The notes under the pieces: model-generated
Seen by the model: only the letters and a program-made list of their open reading frames with translations
Database searches by the model: none
Told to the model about the DNA's origin: nothing
Made by a program: the position numbers and the translations under genes
Shown: in pieces, positions 57,401 to 64,000 of the stretch
How the letters are laid out: each line of letters starts with the position of its first letter
Position numbering within the stretch: the stretch's first letter is position 1
Source of the DNA: Aristolochia californica
Lineage: Eukaryota > Streptophyta > Magnoliopsida > Piperales > Aristolochiaceae
Assembly: GCA_029961685.1 (NCBI GenBank)
Contig: JARWKL010000006.1
Coordinates: forward strand, 10,050,748-10,114,747
Length of the DNA stretch: 64,000 nt
Direction: 5' to 3'

Positions 57401-58616
57401 CTGTTGGATAAGAAATTAAATAGAAAATCTTACTCCCCATGGAGTTGTACTGCATTTTATGTAAATAAAAATGCAGAAAAGGAACGAAGTGTTCCAAGAT
57501 TAGTGGTTAATTATAAACCATTGAATGATTGTTTGAGATGGATTCGATATCCTATCCCTAATAAAAAAGATTTATTAGACAGATTGTTTTTTGCTAAAAT
57601 CTTTTCAAAATTTGATTTGAAATCTGGATATTGGCAAATTCAAATCAATGAAAAGGATAAATATAAGACTTCATTCACTGTCCCTTTTGGTCATTTTGAA
57701 TGGAATGTTATGCCTTTCGGTTTGAAAAATGCTCCATCTGAATTTCAAAATATCATGAATGATATATTTGCTTCTTATTCTAAATTTACCATTGTTTATA
57801 TTGATGATATCCTTGTTTATTCAGAATCTATTGATGCTCATTTTAAGCATTTACATGTTTTCAAAATAGTTATTAGAAAACATGGGTTGGTGATATCGGC
57901 ACCGTAAATGAAATTGTTTCAGATTTAGGTCACAATATTCACAAGGGAAAAGTAGTTCCCATTGATAAAAGCATTGAGTTTGCCACCAAGTTTTCGGATG
58001 AATTACTGGAGAAAACTCAACTTCAGAGATTTCAAGGAAGCCTCAATTATATTGCGGATTATTATCCTCATCTTGCTCAAGACTCCGCAATATTACATAA
58101 ACGACTCAGAAAGAATCTTGAGCCTTGGGCTCCTAAACATACACTGGCAATCCAATTAATCAAGAGTAAGGTTAAACAACTCCCTTGTCTTAACCTAACC
58201 AATCCTTCATGTTCGAAGGTAGTAGAGATTGATGCCTCCCATATAGGCTATGGTGGTATCTTAAAACAAAGAAATCCAGCAGGTAAAGAAGAACTAGTTA
58301 GATTTACCTCTGGAAATTGGCATGATGCACAAATTAATTATTCTACAGTTAAACAAGAAATTTTAGCAATAATTAAGTGCATTCATAAATTCCAAGATGA
58401 TTTATTAAATCAAAAATTCCTTTTAAGAGTAGATTGTTCTGCTGCCAAATCAATTCTGAAGAAGGATGTAAAGAATCTTACTTCCAAAAAAATCTTTGCA
58501 AGATGGCAGCGGAATTAAGCGCCTTTGATTTTGATATAGAACATATCAAAGGAGAATTAAACTCGCTACCTGATTTTCTCACCCGTGAATTTCTCTAGGG
58601 TCAAAATCATGTATAA
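54405..58616 (+). pseudogene. Capsid-zinc finger-protease-RT-RNase H polyprotein (E, first unit)
   Basis: CP begins mid-gene. An open stretch runs 54454-55509; a 1-bp deletion near 55453 shifts the frame. Stops are at 55935 and 55992 (CAA/CAG to TAA/TAG) and ~56279. CCHC is at 56113-56154. The protease DSGAD lies near 56770. A 1-bp deletion near 57270 precedes RT (open 57290-57907, FSKFDLKSGYWQI, YIDD at 57797-57808). There is a TAA at ~57906 and a ~14-bp deletion at ~57921. RNase H (VEIDAS near 58228, one residue changed from VETDAS) has a 1-bp deletion near 58508 and a TAG at 58596. It cannot produce active enzyme. Confidence 0.88.
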
Positions 58617-59904
58617 TCCCACAAGGGGCAATCCACTCCCAATGAGAAGACGTGGTAATCAACAATCAAGAGGCCGTGGCCGAAAGAATCCAAAATGAGG
58701 AAATTCCTCAGACAAGAAGGGTAAAGCTCCAGTGTTTTATAAAGAGACACTTGAAGTAGAACCAGAGTACATTACTCTTCTTGATACGGAGACTATTTTT
58801 CTCCTCAATAAAGAGGACTTAGAGAGCACAAAGGATTCCTGGGAGATGTAACAGAAATGGCTTAGAGAAGCCTACTGTCCCATCCGTGCAGGAAAATGAT
58901 GGTATTCCTTTGAATCTATTTTGGTTCACCTTAATTCCATATCAGTGCATCATACACTGACCATTGTGGCTAAATGGGATAGCCCACGAGCGTACAGTAA
59001 ATGTACATTACAAAGATTCATGCATCCCTCAACTTGGGGAAATTTTGATTTAGCTAAAGCAGGTAACCTTCCTAATGATAAGGAATTTAATTATTGGGAT
59101 TATATGGATTCCTGGTATAATACTTTTTATGACCAAAATTCATCCCATAGGCATTCCTGGTTTTTCCAATGGGAAAAGAATGTCTTTCAGAGGTCCTTAC
59201 CTCTACCTAGTTGGGTATTTCCTTTGTGGAACAAATTTGGGCCACCCATTTCAATATTACTTGAACCCATTAAGGTTCGTTTTGTGAAATGGACTCAATC
59301 CAGTCTTGAGCTTAAAGCCCTGGGTTATGAAAAACCCCCAAAGAATTGGGACAGTCTTATCTTCTTTATGGTATTTTCTTTACCATGGATTTGGAGATGG
59401 GATTGTACTACAGGCTTTAATGACAAAGGCCTACCAGTGTTATTAAGAAAATTTTATGTTCGTTGGTAGAAAAATTTCCCCAACATTGATACTAAAGTAG
59501 CAAAAATTGGGTCTGCTATCATTCAAAATGAAAATAATCTTGGATTACACAGAATCCCAGAAGTCCATTATGACTCCAACAATTTATTTGAAAGTTTTAA
59601 AACTCAATTAAAGAGTTTGATTACGAATATATCGAAACAAGACGTTATGACAAAATTATTAGAATCAATGAAGGATTCTATGGTAACTCAGTGCAATGAA
59701 GGCACTTCCTCTCAACCATCAGAGGATAACATGTTAGTATCAGAACCATCTGCTGTCGAAGATGATGAAGAAATTGATTACAATAGTACTGAGCAAGATG
59801 ATAATGCTCATGACTCATTAACAAATAGTCAGCCTCCCGAGGATCCTGACGAATATATTAATGCCATGTTGCAGATGTTTCAAGCAACCGCTAAAAGAAA
59901 ATAA
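58609..59904 (+). pseudogene. ORF3, Trp-rich protein (E copy)
   Basis: ATG 58609-58611 in the ATGTATAA overlap, end TAA 59902-59904, the same 1296-nt length as B1. In-frame stops: ~58696 (TGA), ~58848 (TAA), 58897 (TGA, CGA in B1) and 59467 (TAG, TGG in B1). No frameshift is evident over 1.3 kb, so decay is by point mutation. Basic N-terminus, Trp/Pro-rich core and acidic tail ending in KRK are all preserved. Equal length in two independent copies supports it as a real viral gene. Confidence 0.82.
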
Positions 59905-59915
59905 TTTTATAGGAT

Positions 59916-60185
59916 ATGACTATGATAGACACATCTGTATCAGATTCGTCGGCCAAGTCCATCCTAAAGCAACAGAGGAAATCTTATCCTCCAACCCACA
60001 ACTGGCCTATTTGTCACATCAACCAAGGCTCCTACATTATCTTTGGTCGGCCATTTTCTATCAAGTCACAATCATGGGATGCCGCCAATAGCCGCCTTCA
60101 TCGAATAAGAGTTAAAGCTCTTAGACAACAAAAGATTTTTCGGGACCAGGCCCATCTCAGGTCATGTTCTCATCTCAATTATTGA
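59916..60185 (+). CDS. ORF4, small basic protein (E copy, 89 aa, shortened)
   Basis: ATG 59916, 11 nt after the ORF3 stop as in B1; TGA at 60183-60185 in a CTCAATTATTGAG dyad shortens the Asp/Asn-rich tail relative to B3 and D. The core is preserved (WPICHI, YIIFGRPFSIKS, HRIRVKALRQQK). The acceptor-like AG before GATATG is kept (TTTATAG). Function unknown; the core is open in three of four copies. Confidence 0.6.
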   Translation: MTMIDTSVSDSSAKSILKQQRKSYPPTHNWPICHINQGSYIIFGRPFSIKSQSWDAANSRLHRIRVKALRQQKIFRDQAHLRSCSHLNY

Positions 60186-60332
60186 GATAAGGATGACTCA
60201 TCAGATAAGGATGAGTCACAAATGCATCTCAATTATAGAGATAAGGATTCACAGCTGCCTCAATCACAGAGGCTCTTTTTGTATTAGTGGTGGATGTCAA
60301 ATGTTTTATAATCCACATTTGTTTACTCCGTC

Positions 60333-60340
60333 TATATAAG
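60333..60340 (+). promoter_or_regulatory. TATA box of E (TATATAAG)
   Basis: TATATAAGGAG follows an imperfect GTGGAT/ATCCAC hairpin (~60291-60316). The R region contains GTAAGT at 60435-60440, but the poly(A) signal is altered. Confidence 0.68.
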
Positions 60341-60549
60341 GAGTTAATTTCATTTATGTTGGCATCACTTGAAAAACCTTCCCCTTTGTTAGCAAGGTTG
60401 CCTACTTGTGTGTTTTTAAGACTTGGAGTTTTCTGTAAGTATTTTATGTTATTGTGAAAAGCTTTGAATAATACTTGAGTTTTTGTCTATGTGTTACGCC
60501 TTCTGTCTTTGTGCTATTTAATTTTAATTTCCTACTTCCCGCTGTAATT

Positions 60550-60563
60550 TGGTATCGGAGCCA
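60550..60563 (+). promoter_or_regulatory. Primer-binding site for initiator tRNA-Met (E, one mismatch)
   Basis: TGGTATCGGAGCCA differs from B1 and D by one A-to-G at 60557. A donor-like CAG/GTATGG follows at 60587-60594. Confidence 0.82.
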
Positions 60564-60663
60564 TGGAAGGCTAAACCTTGAATATCCAGGTATGGGTAAG
60601 CTATTATATTTTTTTATATTTTAATCATCAGGGGAGTTAATTTACTTCGCAATGTTATAATGA

Positions 60664-60827
60664 TTTACTATTCATCCTCGTTCTTGTTATGATATGGGAC
60701 GTCACCCAAGTCGCGTTGAGGTATGCCCGTGTTGCCGTTGTCATGGATAGACATAGGCATTGAGGGCCGCTATACGCTTAAATCATTGACAGACGTGCAT
60801 CTGATCAAGAAGATAATAAACAGTAAA
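60664..60827 (+). other. Leader hairpin of lineage B (E copy)
   Basis: Arms 60664-60686 and 60806-60827 pair imperfectly (a few mismatches); position and loop size match the better preserved copies in D. It lies between the PBS and the MP start at 61006. Confidence 0.55.
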
Positions 60828-61005
60828 TTAATTATGATATTATGAACAATAGTTTGCTTCGTTCATGATTACCATATAATCAGTTTATAATATGTTTACT
60901 TCATACTAGGATATTCTTCCTTCTGGTTTTCTTTTACCACTCCTGTTGTTGTGTAGTTAGTTTAATTTGTTTAACTTTGGTTTTAAATTTTTAATTTGTC
61001 CAAGC

Positions 61006-62028
61006 ATGGCATCCAGTAGTAGGATTACTGGATCTGTTAAGAATGCATATTTGGTTGAATATAAAGTTCAACAAAAATTAAATGATTGGACAATTCCGTC
61101 CATTAAACCTACATCAATATACAAGAAAGGAACCTTCACCCTTTCTAGTACCATGGGAATTAAAACCATGGAACCAACAATTAATCTTGAAAATCAAGAT
61201 TTAACTCTTAAATTATTAGAGTTAACCGATCTTAATAAGTATCTTGCAGATACTGAAAAGAAATATATGCATATTGGGTGCATCCAGATTGCTTTCAAAC
61301 CCTTGACCTTATTAGGGATGAACACATGTCTTCAGACCATACTACGTGATGGTCGCTATTTGGATTGGAAACCCTCATTAATGAGTATTGTCGAAACAAG
61401 TCTCAATAGGGGACCTGTTTACTTTAACGTCCATCCAAACCTCACCCTATCTTTAACAGATAGGAATTTGTTAGAATCTATCCAGTTGAGGATTCTAACA
61501 CAGGGATACAACTTTATTCCTGGAACTGAAACCATTGCAGTTATTGCAAGGATTCATTTCAAAATTATGAATACCTTAGTCCCTAAGGTATTACACTTAC
61601 CAGATCAAGGTAAGACTGTATTGATCGAAACAAATTAGATGAGTGCAAATGTTGCCACTCCTAGGATGATCAATTGGAAGGAAATTCATTTCCTAGCCAA
61701 CTGGACTATTCCTCAGGTTGTTCCTCCACGACTCCTGATTAATCAGGATATTGATCAAGTCATCCAATTAGCTATTGGCGATGTGGTAATTAATTTCAAA
61801 GACAAAACTCCTTTCCGAGTTTCTTTACCACCAACTTCATCCAGATATTCAGATGTAGGCCAATCCTCTTGCCTACAGGAATTGGATGAAAAACAGTCCA
61901 TCGAGGATGATTCCTCATTAAAAGGAATCCACATATTAGAAACCCATATACCTCATGCGGTCTAACATGGAAGGGAGCATGATAGGACTTCTCCCACTCC
62001 CAGTGACATGACCGGTTTTACTCTATAA
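61006..62028 (+). pseudogene. Movement protein (E), 340 codons with two internal stops
   Basis: ATG 61006 starts the only complete-length MP in the window. Open to TAG 61636-61638, reopened to TAA 61963-61965, with the natural stop at TAA 62026-62028. Residues ~90-160 carry the 30K-superfamily core (YMHIGCIQIAFKP, ILRDGR, an ETSLNRGPVYFNV segment), then further beta-strand-like segments (a GYNFIPGTETIAVIARIHF stretch). The 30K proteins widen plasmodesmata for cell-to-cell movement. The MP stop lies 2 bases before the CP ATG (62031), so MP is its own ORF, not fused to CP as described for petuvirus-type polyproteins. Confidence 0.8.
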
Positions 62029-62030
62029 CT

Positions 62031-64000
62031 ATGATTTTTACATCCTTACAACGTACCCCAACCCCACCACCTTATGTGGTGGATCGTGCAGCCATTAAAG
62101 CTGAATTCTTTCACCCCAATAATCTAGGTTCCAAACATTGGTTTTTTGACACCTATGGGGCCGCAGAACGCATGGAATTATCAAACTACTTTTATCTTTA
62201 TTTGGAAACAAATAAGGTTATTATGTCTTTCGTTGATTGGTTTATGCGTTTCAGACATAAGCAAGCAGAGAAATGACCCTTAGTTTCTTCCACCTCTCCC
62301 ACTCTTTCAACCCTAACGAAAGAATGGCAGCTGATGTCTGGTATCAATATTCGATTAGTTCATCCTCCTACTGATCCAATTAAGCTTGAATTCTCAAGCA
62401 CATCAGGCAAAGCTCCTGATTTTTTAGAAGCCGTTGCTTTCGTTAATCCTGAAATTAGCCTGGATCCTATGGGTCAGATCAGGAGACAAAACAACCTTAC
62501 CAATTTAAATCTTCAAACGATAGGCCAACAGCTTACGCGCATTGAAGATTTATTGGACAAAGGGACACAAGAGAAATATTGTCAAAATCCTTTTGACTTA
62601 TCTTCTCGAAAGTTACCTTTATTGATGAATAATAAACCACTCATCAAACCACCTATTTCAATTAGGAATTTTAAATTGGATAATAATTCTGAAGTTGTTG
62701 ACGAATTATTAACCAGGCATGGAAGACTAAATCTTTCTGAAGATCAAATCAAACAAGCCAAAGTGGCTAAAGCCGATGAGATTTTAAAAAAGCATTCAGG
62801 TTTTAGAATCACTTGAATCTCAAGAAGATTCTTTGTCACAAAATAATGAAGATTTAACTCCTTCAGCATACTCTGACTCTGATGAAGGTCAAAACTGTAA
62901 TCTTAAATATTTGGGTTTAACCACTGTCAATCAGACTGAAGAAATGCTTCAGGACATGATTAGGGACCAACCGAGTATTCAAAAATTAAATTATACTAAA
63001 AAATCTACTCAGGATTGGGATCTAAATCGCAAACTCTATTATCACAGGCCTACACCTCAGGACCTATTATATGAAGAGAAAGTGTATATAGATCAAAAGG
63101 CTTATGATGGAAGATCAATCTATGAATGGAAGATAGACGCCATGTCTGAATATCAGATTCTAGAACATTATCGTCGAATGCTTATGTATTGTACAATTTT
63201 TTGGCAACATAAGAATACTGATCAAGGAATAGCAGAAATCTTAACTGCTAGGTTTTTTGGAACCCTTAAAGGTTGGTGGGATAATATCCTCACCCCTGAC
63301 CAACATCATGAAATTTATAATTCCAAAAAGGTAATTAAAACTGAATCAGGCCAAGACTATGTTGGTGAGGATGATGCGGTTTATACCTTAATTTCATGTA
63401 TTGTTCATCATTTTATTGGCAATTTAACTTCCACTACTGATAAGGGAAGAGAGGTGTTGCAGAATCTAAGGTGTAGAACACTTACCCATTTTAAATGGTA
63501 TAAAGATGTTTTCCACACTAAGGTTATGCAAAGAACCGATGCCAATAATGAATATTGGTAAGCTAAATTTATTGATGGATTACCAATTCTTTTTGCCAGC
63601 AAGGTGAGAAAAAATTTAGGTAATGAGGTAGGAATTATCAACTACCATCAATATACATATGGTCTCCTTTCCAGTGCTATCATCCAAGAAGGACTGACCT
63701 TATGTAATGATTTAAAGCTTCAAGCTCATCTTAAGAAACAAAATCTTATTGGTAAGCATGAGCTTGGTGAATTCTGTGAACAGTTTGCCTGTGATATAGG
63801 TCCACCACCTTCCCATCAAAGGAAGGGAAAAGGGAAAGTCTCGCATTCTAAGAGACTAGAACCCTACTCCCATCAGAGTAGGAGATATCCCAAAAAACAG
63901 TCTCATCAAAAGACTCGTCATGAAACTAGGAGACCTCCACCATGTCAGAAACCACCTCCTAGAAGAACTCCTCCAGACGAAAAGAAAATTGTCTGTTACA
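62031..64000 (+). pseudogene. Capsid protein part of polyprotein (E, second unit, cut by window end)
   Basis: ATG 62031. N-terminal segment VDRAAIKAEFFHPNNLG, then TGA 62274-62276, open again 62334-62816. A frameshift near 62790, open to a TAA at 63559-63561 (AAA in sisters). The conserved KGWWDNILTP segment is at ~63268. It continues toward the basic region and the first zinc-finger Cys at the window edge. It is a second copy of the CP seen at 54405, 7.88 kb downstream in the tandem. CP assembles the icosahedral or bacilliform capsid. Confidence 0.85.

Larger units (their letters stand above)
54258..64000 (+). mobile_element. Endogenous pararetrovirus E (lineage B), more than one genome unit in tandem
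   Basis: CP through ORF4, promoter, PBS, leader, MP and again CP run without interruption on the plus strand from 54405 to the window end. Equivalent CP positions (54454 and 62334) are 7880 bp apart, giving the genome unit. A short inverted ORF3 fragment precedes it. The head-to-tail order fits integration of a concatemer or recombination between copies. Confidence 0.88.

Noticed and set aside
1..64000. Ty3/gypsy LTR retrotransposons
   Set aside because: RT-RNase H is present, but I found no integrase and no LTR pairs. Movement proteins, viroplasmin-like and caulimovirid leader features fit pararetroviruses instead.

Overview
This window is repeat-rich, non-genic plant nuclear DNA. No host gene, rRNA or tRNA was recognised. 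All the protein-coding signal comes from endogenous pararetroviruses (integrated Caulimoviridae), mostly broken. They sit in kilobases of purine-rich or pyrimidine-rich simple sequence: a 19-bp minisatellite and degenerate GAAA/TTTC tracts. Viral reverse transcriptases with RNase H but no integrase or LTRs, 30K-type movement proteins, and primer-binding sites matching the 3' end of plant initiator tRNA-Met all point to a seed-plant genome. I cannot name the species.

Three viral lineages are present. Lineage A (1-4544) holds an open RT-RNase H polyprotein followed 1 nt later by an open 491-aa ORF, then a promoter and a long structured leader. Lineage B is petuvirus/florendovirus-like and occurs five times: B1 4628-9223, B2 12446-13488, B3 18947-27717, D 44753-49052 (mainly minus strand) and E 54258-64000. 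Its gene order is PBS, hairpin leader, movement protein (MP), CP-zinc finger-protease-RT-RNase H polyprotein, a ~430-aa Trp-rich ORF3, a small basic ORF4, TATA box, R region with poly(A) signal, and back to the PBS. Element E holds more than one genome unit in tandem, which gives a circular genome of about 7.88 kb. Lineage C (33131-38683, plus an opposed fragment C' at 31998-33130) is badnavirus/tungrovirus-like. It has an AUG-less ORF1 just after the PBS and a second Cys cluster of the badnavirus type, but it also carries a viroplasmin-type ORF after RNase H.

Layout: A, short minisatellite, B1, 3.2 kb of minisatellite, B2, 3 kb of minisatellite, 2.5 kb of GAAA tract, B3 (with an internal 1640-bp tandem duplication), GAAA/TTTC tracts with three embedded minus-strand C-lineage 3' fragments, C'/C head to head, 6 kb of purine/pyrimidine tracts, D (a ~655-bp-arm palindrome plus a minus-strand genome portion), 5 kb of tracts, then E. 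Several tract segments are copies of each other in direct or inverted orientation.

Most viral-viral and viral-satellite joints that I could align show 2-9 bp of microhomology. Several include short inverted viral pieces, which suggests template switching or end joining rather than retroviral integration. Most premature stops are C-to-T or G-to-A transitions, as expected for methylated, silenced copies. The most notable points are the hybrid architecture of lineage C, the small ORF4 of lineage B with acceptor-like and donor-like signals, the AUG-less ORF1 of C, and the palindromes that could feed small-RNA silencing.
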